Numbered from the stretch's first letter, positions 16,236 to 25,151 are shown. The stretch is DNA of 59,448 nt from DASZIT01 sp036489495 (GCA_036489495.1 DASXFR010000035.1:1-59448); one strand, 5' to 3'. Notes: generated from the sequence alone by a model not told the origin. A program made the numbers and translations.

Positions 16236-17459
16236 TCAGGCGACGACGCCGGCGGCGCGGAGCTCCTCGGCACGGTCGCCGAGGCCGAGCTCGGCAAGTA
16301 CCTCGTCGGTGTGCTCACCGAGGCTCGGGGTGAGGCCACCGAGCGCCGCCGGGGTGCCGTGGAAGGTGGTGGGGTGGCGGGGGAGCCGGGCCCGGCCGAC
16401 CACCGGGTGCTCGAACTCGGTGAACATGCCGATGGCCCGGGCGTGGGGGTCGTGGACGATCTCGGCGGTCGATAGGACCATGGCGTAGGCGACGCGTTCG
16501 CGCTCGAAGCGCTCGGTGGCTTCGTCCTGAGTAAGGTTGGCGGCCATGGCGTAGCAGGTGTCCATGATCGGCTCGAGCACGTCACGGTGGTTGCGCCGCT
16601 CGGCCACGGTGGCGACGCGGGGGTCGTCGAACCCCTCGACGTCGAGGGCCTTGCACATGCCGGCGAAGTCGGCGTCGGTGGTGGGCACGACGATGCCCCA
16701 ACCGTCGCGGAAGCGCATGGGCTGGAAGCCGGCGTTGAAACTCGAGGCCTGCGAGCCGTCGGAGTCGAGCAGCACCTCGTTGCCGGCGGACTCGGCCCAC
16801 AGGAACGACACGCAGGCATCGGCCATGCCCATCTCGAGGTGCTGGCCGCCGCGGCCGATGGCCCGCGCGTACAGGGCGGCGGCAATCGCCTGGCTGGCGA
16901 AAAGGGCGCTGACCTTGTCGGCGGCGTTCTGGTGCAGGAAGGTGGGCGGACCGCCGTCGGGCTCAGCCTGGTTGGCGGCGAAGCCGGCGTAGGCCTGAAT
17001 CGACGTGTCGTAGGCGCTGCGGTGGCGGTAGGGGCCCTCGGGTCCGTAGCCGGAGATGGAGCAGTAGATGACCTCGGGGTTCACGGCCCGCACGGCCTCG
17101 TAGCCCAGGTCGAGGCGGTCGATGACGCCCGGACGGAAGTTCTGGACGACCACGTCCGCAGCCTCGGCGAGGGACATGACGATCTCGCGGCCTTGATGGG
17201 CGCCGAGGTCGACGGCGATGCAGCGCTTCCCCCGGTTGCACGCCAGGTAGAAGGCGCTCATTCCGTTGACGGACACGCCCACCCAACGGGCGATGTCACC
17301 GATCCCCGGTCGCTCGACCTTCACCACCTCGGCCCCCTGATCGGCCAGCAGCGCGACCGCGTAGGGCCCGGTCAGCGCGATGGAGAGATCGAGCACCTTG
17401 ACGCCAGCCAGCGGACCCCTGGCGGTGCCCTCGGAGGTGGCAGTGGTGGTTCCCGGCAT
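16236..17459 (-). CDS. CaiB/BaiF class III CoA-transferase
   Basis: A 407-residue family III acyl-CoA transferase, which moves CoA between carboxylic acids through an aspartyl intermediate. Visible family features are LAGVKVLDLSIALTGPYAVA, GAEVVKVERPGIGD, the VVQNFRPGVIDRLDLGYE segment and GQHLEMGMADACVSFLW, which holds the probable catalytic Asp. The ATG at 17459 is chosen because GGGGGAT lies 7 nt upstream; an ATG three codons earlier is possible. Further N-terminal extension would run through the tRNA-Ser gene and is rejected. Its substrate pair is unknown. It ends 57 nt from the convergent amidase gene. Confidence 0.88.
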   Translation of the reverse strand: MPGTTTATSEGTARGPLAGVKVLDLSIALTGPYAVALLADQGAEVVKVERPGIGDIARWVGVSVNGMSAFYLACNRGKRCIAVDLGAHQGREIVMSLAEAADVVVQNFRPGVIDRLDLGYEAVRAVNPEVIYCSISGYGPEGPYRHRSAYDTSIQAYAGFAANQAEPDGGPPTFLHQNAADKVSALFASQAIAAALYARAIGRGGQHLEMGMADACVSFLWAESAGNEVLLDSDGSQASSFNAGFQPMRFRDGWGIVVPTTDADFAGMCKALDVEGFDDPRVATVAERRNHRDVLEPIMDTCYAMAANLTQDEATERFERERVAYAMVLSTAEIVHDPHARAIGMFTEFEHPVVGRARLPRHPTTFHGTPAALGGLTPSLGEHTDEVLAELGLGDRAEELRAAGVVA

Positions 17460-17540
17460 GTGGCTCATCCCCCGGTGGCGGTTGGACAGTACCGCTGGCC
17501 GGTGAAACCACCGACCAGCGGAGACCCGTCCCTGACAACG

Positions 17541-17625
17541 CGGAGGGAGTGGGATTCGAACCCACGGTGCCTTACGACACAACGGTTTTCGAGACCGTCC
17601 GATTCGGCCACTCTCGCATCCCTCC
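17541..17625 (-). tRNA. tRNA-Ser (CGA)
   Basis: An 85-nt class II tRNA. Acceptor GGAGGGA (17619-17625) pairs with TCCCTCC (17542-17548). Anticodon loop CTCGAAA gives CGA (Ser). It has a long variable arm and T-loop GGTTCGAATCC. The discriminator is G and no CCA is encoded. It lies 10 nt downstream of tadA on the same strand. Confidence 0.96.
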
Positions 17626-17635
17626 GGACGAGAGG

Positions 17636-18115
17636 CTACTCGCGGCGTCGGCGGGCGAAGAACCCGGTCAGCAGGGCCGACGCCTGGTCGGCCCGCACTC
17701 CGGCGGTGACGTCGACCTGGTGGTTCAACCGGGGATCGGTGCACAGGTTATAGAGGGTCCCGCACGCCCCGGCCTTGGTGTCGGCGGCTCCGAACACCAC
17801 CCGCTTCACCCGGGCGGCGACCAATCCCCCGGCGCACATCGGGCACGGCTCCAGGGTCACCACCAGGGTCACTCCGGCCAACCGCCAGCTCCCCAACGCC
17901 GCGGCGGTGTCGGCGAGGGCCAGCATCTCGGCATGGGCGGTCGGATCGTCTTTCAGCTCACGCTCGTTGTGCCGGGCGGCCACCACCCGGCCATCGACCA
18001 GCGTCACCGCACCCACCGGGACGTCATCGTGGAGCTCGGCCATCCCGGCCTCGGCCAGGGCGATCTCCATGGCCGCGTCATCGTCGAGTCGCCCGGCGGG
18101 CGCGTGGCTAGCCAT
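17636..18115 (-). CDS. tadA: tRNA-adenosine(34) deaminase
   Basis: A 159-residue zinc deaminase that converts adenosine 34 to inosine in the anticodon of tRNA-Arg(ACG). The zinc and proton-shuttle motif HAE is at 61-63 (catalytic Glu63), and the PCPMC motif (Cys91, Cys94) supplies the other zinc ligands. The ATG at 18115 lies only 5 nt downstream of the 3' end of tRNA-Ser(GGA) on the same strand. Starting further upstream would overlap that tRNA. The two are likely co-transcribed, and tRNA 3' processing would leave an almost leaderless tadA mRNA. Confidence 0.93.
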   Translation of the reverse strand: MASHAPAGRLDDDAAMEIALAEAGMAELHDDVPVGAVTLVDGRVVAARHNERELKDDPTAHAEMLALADTAAALGSWRLAGVTLVVTLEPCPMCAGGLVAARVKRVVFGAADTKAGACGTLYNLCTDPRLNHQVDVTAGVRADQASALLTGFFARRRRE

Positions 18116-18120
18116 AGTGG

Positions 18121-18205
18121 CGGAGGCGGTGGGATTTGAACCCACGGTGAGTTTCCCCACACACGATTTCCAATCGTGCCGATTCGGCCGCTCTCGCACG
18201 CCTCC
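18121..18205 (-). tRNA. tRNA-Ser (GGA)
   Basis: An 85-nt class II tRNA closely related to the tRNA-Ser(CGA) at 17541-17625. Acceptor GGAGGCG (18199-18205) pairs with CGCCTCC (18122-18128). Anticodon loop TTGGAAA gives GGA (Ser). T-loop GGTTCAAATCC, discriminator G, no encoded CCA. Confidence 0.96.
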
Positions 18206-18345
18206 GGTCGGAACGCCACCACCCAGGCTCGAGGATCCCGAAGCGGAGGCGTGTACAGCCTCGACAGGCTACTCTCCCGCCTCCCCCCGCCCGGAGGCCG
18301 GCCCGGGCCATGACCGCCGGGCACTACGCTGTCCCCGGTCCCGAC

Positions 18346-18465
18346 GTTCGGTGCGGCGGCCGGGTCCTGCGCAACGGTCCCCTGTGAATCGAGTCAGGGT
18401 CGGAAGGCAGCAGCTCTCAGCGGGACAGGCCGTGTGCCGTAGTCAACCTGGCCGTCGCACCGAAC
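18346..18465 (+). ncRNA. ffs: signal recognition particle RNA, small bacterial type
   Basis: The terminal stem GTTCGGTGCG (18346-18355) pairs perfectly with CGCACCGAAC (18456-18465). The apical domain carries the SRP signature: GAATCGAGTCAGG followed by GTCGGAAGGCAGCAG, including the GGAA tetraloop and the asymmetric internal loop that binds Ffh. The length of about 120 nt fits the 4.5S-type RNA. The location just upstream of dnaX-recR is a common actinobacterial arrangement. It occupies most of the otherwise gene-free stretch 18206-18507. Confidence 0.93.
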
Positions 18466-18493
18466 GCCGGGGCTCGTCGCGTCCCTCGCCCGA

Positions 18494-18499
18494 TAGGCT
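18494..18499 (+). promoter_or_regulatory. -10 hexamer TAGGCT, leaderless layout for dnaX
   Basis: TAGGCT ends 8 nt before the GTG start of dnaX (18508). No Shine-Dalgarno is present, so a leaderless transcript is likely. Confidence 0.5.
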
Positions 18500-18507
18500 C
18501 CCCCGAC

Positions 18508-20439
18508 GTGGCCGACCTCCAAAACGACAACGTGGACGCGACCCCCGACAGCACCCCCTATCAGTCGCTGTACCGCCGATTCCGCCCTTCGACGTTCACG
18601 GAAGTGAAGGGGCAGGACCATGTGGTCCTGGCGCTTCGCAACGCGGTGCGGGACGGGCGGATCGCCCACGCCTATCTCTTCAGCGGCCCGCGGGGGACTG
18701 GCAAGACCTCCACCGCCCGGATCCTGGCCAAGGCGCTGAACTGCACCCGCCTCCAGGACGGTGAGCCGTGCGGCGAGTGCTCCTCCTGCACCGAGATCGC
18801 CAAGGGCACCTCCCTCGATGTTCACGAGCTCGATGCCGCCTCCAACAACGGGGTCGATGCCATGCGGGACCTGGTGGCCCGGGCGGCGCTCGGGTCTCCG
18901 GGGCGGCAGAAGGTGTACATCGTCGACGAGGTCCACATGCTCTCGACCGCGGCGTCCAATGCCTTGTTGAAGACCCTGGAGGAACCCCCACCCCACGTGA
19001 TCTTCGTATTGGCCACCACCGACCCGCAGAAGGTGCTCCCCACCATTCGGAGCCGCACCCAGCACTATGAGTTCCGTCTGCTGGGAGCCGACACCCTCGG
19101 AGAGCTGCTCCATCAGGTTCGACGGGACGCCCATCTCGACGTGGCCGACGAGGCCATCGATGTCGCTGTCCGGCGGGGTCGCGGCTCGGCCCGGGACGCC
19201 CTGTCGGTGCTGGATCAGGCCGCCACCTCGGACACCGTGGAGGATGACCTCCCCGAACTGGATGAAATCGTCGAAGCCCTGGCCGAACGGGATGCTGGTC
19301 GGGCCCTGGCGGCGGTGGCCCACCTCACCTCGGCCGGGTTCAGCCCCCAACAGTTGACCGGGGATCTCATCGATCTCCTCCGCCAGGGATTTCTGGCCCT
19401 GGTCGCTCCCGAACTGGCCGGGGTGGTCGAAACCGAGCGGGACACCATCGGCGAGGTGACCGAACGGCTGGGTCTCCCGGCCCTGGTGCGATCCATCGAA
19501 GTGTTGGGCCGGTCCCAGGTCGACATGCGGGAGGCCCTTGATGCCCGGGTCAGCCTCGAGGTGGCGTTGGTCCGCCTGGCCCATCCCGAGGCCGACGAGT
19601 CGCCCGAGGCGATGTTGGTCCGGATCGAGCGGCTCGAGCGGCAAGACCGACAACCGGGGGCCGCCGCGACACCCTCGTCCACTCCGTCTCCGGTGGTCCC
19701 GACGGCCCCGCCGGTGCCGGCCGATCCGGTCGACGCCGCCGGTCCTCCGCCTCCGACCCCGGGGGCGACTCCGACCCGCAAGACGCTGGGGGCGGTACGG
19801 CGGGAGTCCGTACCGTCGTCGCCCAGCGCCGTCACCCCTCCGATCGCCTCCGAGGACAACCCGGCGCCGCCGCCGTCTCCCACCGGTCCGCCCGCCGGTC
19901 CTGAAGCCGAGCCGGATTCCGATCGGGGGTTCCCGACCCGTGACCAACTGGTCCAGGCCTGGGGCGACCACATCCTCGGACGCCTGCGGCCCAAGGCCAA
20001 GGCCCTCTTCCAGGCCGGGCGGTTCGTCGGCGCTGTGGACGGCAAGGCGGTGTTCGGTCTGCCCAACGACACCCACCGCCAACGTTGCGAGGCCATCCGG
20101 GGGGATGTCGAGCCGGCCCTCGCCGAGTACTTCGGTTTGCCGGTGGAGTTGTCGCTGGTGGTCGAGAGCGGGCCGGGCGGTCGGGCGGAGGACGTTCCCC
20201 GGGGCGGCGTCGGCGCCCCGCCGGAGCCCGCAGCCGGAACCCGCGCCGGGGCGGGGCGAGGAATACCCACCCCGCTGGTGCAGACCTCACCGTCGTCGGG
20301 CGCCTCGGATGCCGACGACGAGGACCCCGGGGACATGGCGAGCTTTCACGACGCCGAACTGGGTGCGGTGGTCACCATGGACAACTCCGCCGAGGCCCGG
20401 GTGCTCGAGGCGTTCCCCGGCGCCGAGGAAATCCTGTAG
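18508..20439 (+). CDS. dnaX: DNA polymerase III subunits gamma/tau
   Basis: A 643-residue clamp-loader ATPase. Residues 1 to about 370 are the AAA+ and collar domains: Walker A GPRGTGKT (60-67), zinc-binding Cys79/88/91/94, Walker B VYIVDEVH (Asp140-Glu141) and the following sensor regions. A Pro/Thr-rich linker (about 385-470) leads to a tau-type C-terminal domain (about 475-550), then a Gly/Arg-rich tail. It loads the beta clamp and couples the polymerase in the replisome. The start codon is GTG. The stop shares one base with the recR start. I see no programmed-frameshift slippery run that would produce a separate gamma. Confidence 0.95.
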   Translation: MADLQNDNVDATPDSTPYQSLYRRFRPSTFTEVKGQDHVVLALRNAVRDGRIAHAYLFSGPRGTGKTSTARILAKALNCTRLQDGEPCGECSSCTEIAKGTSLDVHELDAASNNGVDAMRDLVARAALGSPGRQKVYIVDEVHMLSTAASNALLKTLEEPPPHVIFVLATTDPQKVLPTIRSRTQHYEFRLLGADTLGELLHQVRRDAHLDVADEAIDVAVRRGRGSARDALSVLDQAATSDTVEDDLPELDEIVEALAERDAGRALAAVAHLTSAGFSPQQLTGDLIDLLRQGFLALVAPELAGVVETERDTIGEVTERLGLPALVRSIEVLGRSQVDMREALDARVSLEVALVRLAHPEADESPEAMLVRIERLERQDRQPGAAATPSSTPSPVVPTAPPVPADPVDAAGPPPPTPGATPTRKTLGAVRRESVPSSPSAVTPPIASEDNPAPPPSPTGPPAGPEAEPDSDRGFPTRDQLVQAWGDHILGRLRPKAKALFQAGRFVGAVDGKAVFGLPNDTHRQRCEAIRGDVEPALAEYFGLPVELSLVVESGPGGRAEDVPRGGVGAPPEPAAGTRAGAGRGIPTPLVQTSPSSGASDADDEDPGDMASFHDAELGAVVTMDNSAEARVLEAFPGAEEIL

Positions 20440-21044
20440 TGGGGGTCTTCTCCGGTCCACTGCAGTCATTGATCGACGAGCTCGGACGGCTTCCCGGCAT
20501 CGGGCCCAAGTCGGCCCAGCGGATCACCTTCCATCTCCTCAAGGTGGCCCCGGAGGACGCCCTCCGGCTGGCCCAATCGATCATCGACGTGAAGGAGCGC
20601 ATCACCCTGTGCACCCGGTGCTTCAATGTCGCCGAGGGGGGCCTGTGCGCCATCTGCCTCGATGATCGCCGGGACGCTACCTCGGTGTGCGTGGTCGAGG
20701 ACCCGCGAGACATCGTCGCCGTCGAGAAGACCGGCGAGTTCTCCGGGCGGTACCACGTGCTCCAGGGCGCCTTGAATCCCATCGAGGGCATCGGCCCGGA
20801 GCAACTGCGGGTGCGCGAGCTGCTGGCCCGGCTGGAGGAAGACGGGATCTCCGAGGTCATCCTGTGCACCAACCCCAATCTCGAAGGCGAGGCCACCGCC
20901 ATGTACCTGGCCCGGCTGTTGAAGCCGATGGGCCTGGTCGTCACCCGCATCGCCAGCGGGTTGCCGGTGGGGGGCGACCTCGAATACGCCGATGAGCTGA
21001 CCCTCGGCCGGGCCCTGGAGGGTCGTCGGGTCGTGGATGCGTAG
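20439..21044 (+). CDS. recR: recombination mediator protein RecR
   Basis: A 201-residue RecR. It has an N-terminal helix-hairpin-helix (RLPGIGPKSAQRI, about 17-29), a C4 zinc finger (Cys58, 61, 70, 73) and a Toprim domain containing VCVVEDPRDIVAVEKTGEF. With RecO it loads RecA on gapped DNA. The GTG start overlaps the dnaX stop by one base. The usual ybaB/ebfC gene between dnaX and recR is absent here. Confidence 0.95.
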   Translation: MGVFSGPLQSLIDELGRLPGIGPKSAQRITFHLLKVAPEDALRLAQSIIDVKERITLCTRCFNVAEGGLCAICLDDRRDATSVCVVEDPRDIVAVEKTGEFSGRYHVLQGALNPIEGIGPEQLRVRELLARLEEDGISEVILCTNPNLEGEATAMYLARLLKPMGLVVTRIASGLPVGGDLEYADELTLGRALEGRRVVDA

Positions 21045-21079
21045 CCTGGTCGTCGGCGGCATCGATCAGGAACCATGAG

Positions 21080-21658
21080 ATGACGGATCCGGCTGGGATG
21101 AGCAGATACCTGTGGGTGTTGCGCCACGGGAAGGCGGCCGGCAACGCGCCCGCCGGCGGGGGCGACAAGGCGCGCCCGTTGACCGCCCGGGGCCGGCGCG
21201 ACGCCGCCGCCCTCGGACATCGGCTGGCCGCCGGAGTCGGTGTCTTCGGACTCACTGACGTTCCGCTGCCCCAGGTGGTGCTGACCTCATCGGCGGTCCG
21301 GACCCGCCAGACCGCCGATCTGGTACTGGAGGCGATGGGCGGCGACCTTCCCCTCGAGTCGCTTCACTCGCTCTACGGGGCGAATCCCGACACCCTGCTC
21401 GGCTACGTCGGCGAACTCGAGGACGACGTCACCAGTGCCATGTTGGTCGGCCACAATCCGACGCTCTATGAGCTGGCCTTCGAGCTGTTGGCTCCGTCCT
21501 GGGGCGCCGACGGTGAAGAAACCGGGGACCGGTCGATCCTCCGCGACCACGGCTTCCCGACCTGCTCGCTGGCGGTCATCGGCTTGCCGGCCGGCTCGTG
21601 GTCGGACGTCGGGGAGGCCGGCGGCTCGCTGGCCGGGGTGTTCAGCCCGCCGTATTGA
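21080..21658 (+). CDS. histidine phosphatase family protein (SixA-like)
   Basis: A 192-residue phosphoglycerate-mutase-like phosphatase. The catalytic signature is LRHGKA (phospho-accepting His16) with a second His125 in VGHNPTL. The size and RHG-K variant match SixA-type phosphohistidine phosphatases or small unassigned members of the superfamily. An internal Met (MSRYLWVLRHG, residue 7) is an alternative start. It lies 35 nt downstream of recR and may be read through from it. The substrate is unknown. Confidence 0.82.
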   Translation: MTDPAGMSRYLWVLRHGKAAGNAPAGGGDKARPLTARGRRDAAALGHRLAAGVGVFGLTDVPLPQVVLTSSAVRTRQTADLVLEAMGGDLPLESLHSLYGANPDTLLGYVGELEDDVTSAMLVGHNPTLYELAFELLAPSWGADGEETGDRSILRDHGFPTCSLAVIGLPAGSWSDVGEAGGSLAGVFSPPY

Positions 21659-21691
21659 CGCCGGCGGGCGTCCCGGCCGGGCCCGATCCGC

Positions 21692-23659
21692 TCAACTCGG
21701 CGAGGACCGCCGGAACAGCTGCGACAGGGCGCGGAGTGGGCGGGTCATCTTCCAGCTGGAGGAGTTCTTGATCCGGGCGAATTCGGCCACGTGGGCGTCC
21801 AGGCTGATGCGGGTCTTGTTCAATTCGGCCTGCGATGTGCCCAGCTGGCCGAGGAGCATGGCTGTCTGCTGGGCATGGCCATCCACTGCGGTGTGGTGGG
21901 CGCTGACCAGCCCATCATGGCTGTCGACCAGCCTCCCGTAGGCGGCGCCCATCCGGCTCAGCTCGGCCTCGAGGGCGATCCGGGCCCCGACCCCCGGGTT
22001 GTACTGGGAGCTCAGGGCCAGCGGAAGGTGGAGCTCCTCCCACAGCACCGCCTCCTGCAAGGCCACCGCTTCGGCCCGGGTCGGCGGTTCGGGGGTATGG
22101 AGGGAGACCTCGGCCTGGAAGGCGGCTTCACCAGCTACGGCATCGGTGATCCAGCTGCCGTCGGCAGGGAGACCGATCAGGGTGCCGATGTACCGCACCA
22201 CCTCCTCGACGGTGAACGCCCCCCAGCGGCTCGGCTTGGTCCACCGCGACAGCCGCAGTCCGGTGACCAACGCCCCCCGGGCCACCACCGCTTCTCGGGG
22301 GATACCGTTCTGGACGAACTTGGAATCGATGGCCCGAAGCCGGCCGTCGGGCAGGGCGACCAGGTTATGGGGGAGGAGGTCGATCGGCGTGGGCTGGCCG
22401 GGCTCGAACTCCTGGGCGAGGAGGTCGGTCCAACGGCCGAGCCAATCGATGAGCTCCTTGTCGTTGGACTGGCTCAGCAGGACCAGGAAGTCGGTCCCTT
22501 CCGTCCACGGGGTTCGTTCCAATCGGAGCTGGACCCGGGTGTCCGGGAGGCGGTGGAGCCCGGCATCGGCGGAGAGGGCCCGCCGATCGAAGACGATGGT
22601 GCCGGCTTGGTGGAGGACCCGGGTCTCCGAGGCATAGCCGGCTCGCCGGGCGGTGGAGTAGTAGGCGGCCAGCTGGTCACCGGGCCACAAGGCTTCCGAT
22701 GGCCGGCGGGAGGCCAGGATCACGAACGAGTTGGCCGTCTCGGGTCCGAGGCCCGCCTCGATCATGGTGCGCCACACGGCCCCCTCGTTGGCCACCCGCT
22801 CGACATCACCGCCCCAATCCGGGCTGGGGAAGTGGGGGATCCGGTAGGCCAGCGACGGGTCAGTCTCCAACAGCTCCTCGGACATCACGATCCGGGTCAG
22901 CTTGTAGTCGGGAAAGGCTCCGAACACCCGGGGGATCAGACGGGTCTCCCGGACCAGCCCTTCGAGCTCGCCGCGAGAGAAGGTCCGGGCCAGCGACCCG
23001 TTGGGATAGCCCTCCAGCGAATCGAATGGGCGATTCGAGTGGTCCTCGGGGGCCCCGGAGAGGTACTTGACCCCGATGCGGTTCTCGATGGCCACCAGGA
23101 GGGATCCGTCCTCGGTGAGGAGGGAGGCGGCCCGGTGAAGGAACTTTTGGTAGGGGGCGAGCTCGGCCGAGCCCGATCCGACGTACTCGAGGACCCCCAC
23201 CAACACGATGATGTCGTAGACGTTGTCGCCGGGGACGTCGAACAGATCCCCGACGAACACCTCGACGCCGGGGAGATCGCGGGTGCGGGTGCGGGCGATC
23301 CGGGCCCGGGCGGACACCGGTTCCACCGCGTCGACCAGATCGCACATCTCGCCCAGGTACCGGGTGATGGCGCCACACTCGGCGCCGACCTCGAGGACCT
23401 TGAATCCGGGTTGCAGGTTCAGGGGCCGCAGGACGTTGGCCCGGTCGTGACTCAGGTGATAACGCTCCGGCCAGGTCTGGGCGCTTCCGGCCAGCTCGTC
23501 ACTGGTCGAGCTCAGGTCGTCGGCCTGTTCGATGACGTCGAACAGCCGCTGTTCGGCGCCGTCGATGTCCTGCACCGGCGTCGCCGACAGCACCCGGCAG
23601 CCATCCCCGTCGGCTGGAGTGCCGAGAGCCCGCAGCGGAGTGGTGGCGAGTTCCTCCAT
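21692..23659 (-). CDS. large class I methyltransferase with C-terminal coiled coil, probable cell-surface glycan modification
   Basis: A 655-residue cytosolic protein. The SAM-binding domain (about 65-260) shows VLEVGAECGAITRYLG, followed by VFVGDLFDVPGDNVYDIIVLVGVLEYVG. A central region (about 330-520) contains LPHNLVALPDGRLRAIDSKF, as in enzymes paired with rhamnan or O-antigen synthesis. The end (about 560-650) is a helical coiled coil finishing SSSWKMTRPLRALS. That last motif recurs at the ends of polysaccharide glycosyltransferases and related enzymes. I infer methylation of a surface polysaccharide or its precursor. There is no neighbouring glycan gene cluster to confirm this. Confidence 0.72.
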   Translation of the reverse strand: MEELATTPLRALGTPADGDGCRVLSATPVQDIDGAEQRLFDVIEQADDLSSTSDELAGSAQTWPERYHLSHDRANVLRPLNLQPGFKVLEVGAECGAITRYLGEMCDLVDAVEPVSARARIARTRTRDLPGVEVFVGDLFDVPGDNVYDIIVLVGVLEYVGSGSAELAPYQKFLHRAASLLTEDGSLLVAIENRIGVKYLSGAPEDHSNRPFDSLEGYPNGSLARTFSRGELEGLVRETRLIPRVFGAFPDYKLTRIVMSEELLETDPSLAYRIPHFPSPDWGGDVERVANEGAVWRTMIEAGLGPETANSFVILASRRPSEALWPGDQLAAYYSTARRAGYASETRVLHQAGTIVFDRRALSADAGLHRLPDTRVQLRLERTPWTEGTDFLVLLSQSNDKELIDWLGRWTDLLAQEFEPGQPTPIDLLPHNLVALPDGRLRAIDSKFVQNGIPREAVVARGALVTGLRLSRWTKPSRWGAFTVEEVVRYIGTLIGLPADGSWITDAVAGEAAFQAEVSLHTPEPPTRAEAVALQEAVLWEELHLPLALSSQYNPGVGARIALEAELSRMGAAYGRLVDSHDGLVSAHHTAVDGHAQQTAMLLGQLGTSQAELNKTRISLDAHVAEFARIKNSSSWKMTRPLRALSQLFRRSSPS

Positions 23660-23767
23660 TGCTGAAAGTCAACACCCCTGTTCTGTGAGAAGGACGAGCC
23701 GAAGTCGGGACACTCGGGTCAAGGCCGGCCCGGGCCGCGGAGTCGGCGCTCGGTGGGCCGTCGCCGC

Positions 23768-24949
23768 TTACCGCGTCCGGAGCACCGCGGCGTCGCCCTG
23801 GCCACCACCACCGCACAGACTGACGGCCGCGGTGCCGCCGCCGCGACGCTTGAGCTCGAGGAGCGCAGTCAAGGCCAGACGGGTGCCGGACATCCCGACC
23901 GGGTGCCCGAGGGCGATGGCCCCCCCGTTCACGTTGAGCCTGTCCTCCGGAATCCCGAGGTCGTCGGCGGACGCCAGGCCCACCGCGGCGAACGCCTCGT
24001 TGATCTCGAACAGGTCGACGTCGGCCAACGACAGGCCCGCCTTGTCCAGGGCCACCTTCATGGCGTGGGACGGCTGATGGAGGAGCGAGGGATCTGGCCC
24101 GGCCACCTGACCGTAGCTGACCAGTTCGCCGAGTCCCGAGACACCCAGCTCGTCGGCCTTGGCCTTGGCCATGACAATGACCGCGGCCCCGCCATCGGAG
24201 ATCTGGGAGGCGTTGCCGGCGGTGATGGTGCCGTTCTTGTCGAACGCCGGCCGGAGCTTGGCCAGCGATTCGGCGGTCGTCTCCGGTCGTACGCCCTCGT
24301 CGGTGTCGACCACGATCGGATCACCCTTCCGCTGGGGCACATTGACGGCGACGATCTCCTCGGCGAACTTGCCGTCCTTGATGGCGGCGGCCGCCCGTTC
24401 GTGAGACAGGGCGCTGAAGGCGTCCTGGCGCTCCCGGGAGACGCCGTCGGCTCCGTTGTAGACCTCGGTGCTGAGCCCCATGGCCCGCTGGTCGAAAGCA
24501 CAGAACAGCCCGTCGTACATCATCGAGTCGACCAGGTTGCCGTCCCCGATCCGGTAGCCGGCCCGGGCCCCGGGCAGCAGGTAGGGCGCCTGGGTCATCG
24601 ACTCCATCCCTCCCGCCACCACGATGTCGGCCTCCCCGGCGTTGATCAACAGGTCGGCCAGGTAGATGGCATTCAGACCCGACAGGCAGACCTTGTTGAC
24701 GGTGGTGGCGGCCACGCTCATCGGAATCCCGGCCTTGGCGGCGGCCTGGCGAGCGGTGATCTGGCCGGCGCCGGCCTGGATCACCTGGCCCATGAAGACA
24801 TAGTCGACCTGCTCGGGCTTGATCCCGGCCCGCTCCAAGGCGGCGGCGATGGCGAAGCCGCCCAGCTCGGTGGCGGCAAATCCGCCCAGTGAGCCCGACA
24901 ATTTCCCGATTGGGGTACGGGCACCAGCAACGATGACGGAACCGGACAT
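23768..24949 (-). CDS. acetyl-CoA C-acetyltransferase (acetoacetyl-CoA thiolase)
   Basis: A 393-residue biosynthetic-type thiolase. The nucleophile is Cys88 (VNKVCLSG); His349 (GHPVGMSG) and Cys379 (LCGGGGQG) complete the active site. It condenses two acetyl-CoA to acetoacetyl-CoA, the entry step of the ethylmalonyl-CoA pathway and of polyhydroxybutyrate synthesis. The start has a Shine-Dalgarno GGAGG 6 nt upstream. It is divergently transcribed from ccr, which supports a role in the ethylmalonyl-CoA route. The intergenic 24950-25151 holds the promoters of both. Confidence 0.92.
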   Translation of the reverse strand: MSGSVIVAGARTPIGKLSGSLGGFAATELGGFAIAAALERAGIKPEQVDYVFMGQVIQAGAGQITARQAAAKAGIPMSVAATTVNKVCLSGLNAIYLADLLINAGEADIVVAGGMESMTQAPYLLPGARAGYRIGDGNLVDSMMYDGLFCAFDQRAMGLSTEVYNGADGVSRERQDAFSALSHERAAAAIKDGKFAEEIVAVNVPQRKGDPIVVDTDEGVRPETTAESLAKLRPAFDKNGTITAGNASQISDGGAAVIVMAKAKADELGVSGLGELVSYGQVAGPDPSLLHQPSHAMKVALDKAGLSLADVDLFEINEAFAAVGLASADDLGIPEDRLNVNGGAIALGHPVGMSGTRLALTALLELKRRGGGTAAVSLCGGGGQGDAAVLRTR

Positions 24950-25137
24950 CTTGACCTCCGGGGCCTGACGGCCCGACTAGGCGGCGACCCCCCTGGGGCC
25001 GAGTTCGCCAACAGACTATCGGCGGTTCGGGCGCACAGGAACTCGAAGACGGACCCGACCTGGTCAGGGATGCCCTCCCCGACGCCCCGTCACCGACGGC
25101 AAGGTTTCCCACCGGTAACCCCGGGTGGCGGGCGGAC

Positions 25138-25143
25138 TATCCT
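25138..25143 (+). promoter_or_regulatory. -10 hexamer TATCCT, leaderless layout for ccr
   Basis: TATCCT ends 8 nt before the ATG at 25152, and there is no Shine-Dalgarno. This supports the ATG at 25152 over an in-frame upstream start at 25125. Confidence 0.5.
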
Positions 25144-25151
25144 CGCATCCC

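Noticed and set aside
17460..17744. N-terminal extension of the CoA-transferase through the tRNA-Ser(CGA) gene
   Set aside because: It would encode Arg/Pro-rich residues across a tRNA; a well-spaced ribosome binding site supports the ATG at 17459.
18116..18199. N-terminal extension of TadA through tRNA-Ser(GGA)
   Set aside because: The extra residues are the translated tRNA; TadA proteins begin at the downstream position.
21791..23665. 624-residue plus-strand open frame opposite the large methyltransferase
   Set aside because: No motifs, and opposite a gene with a clear SAM-binding site.
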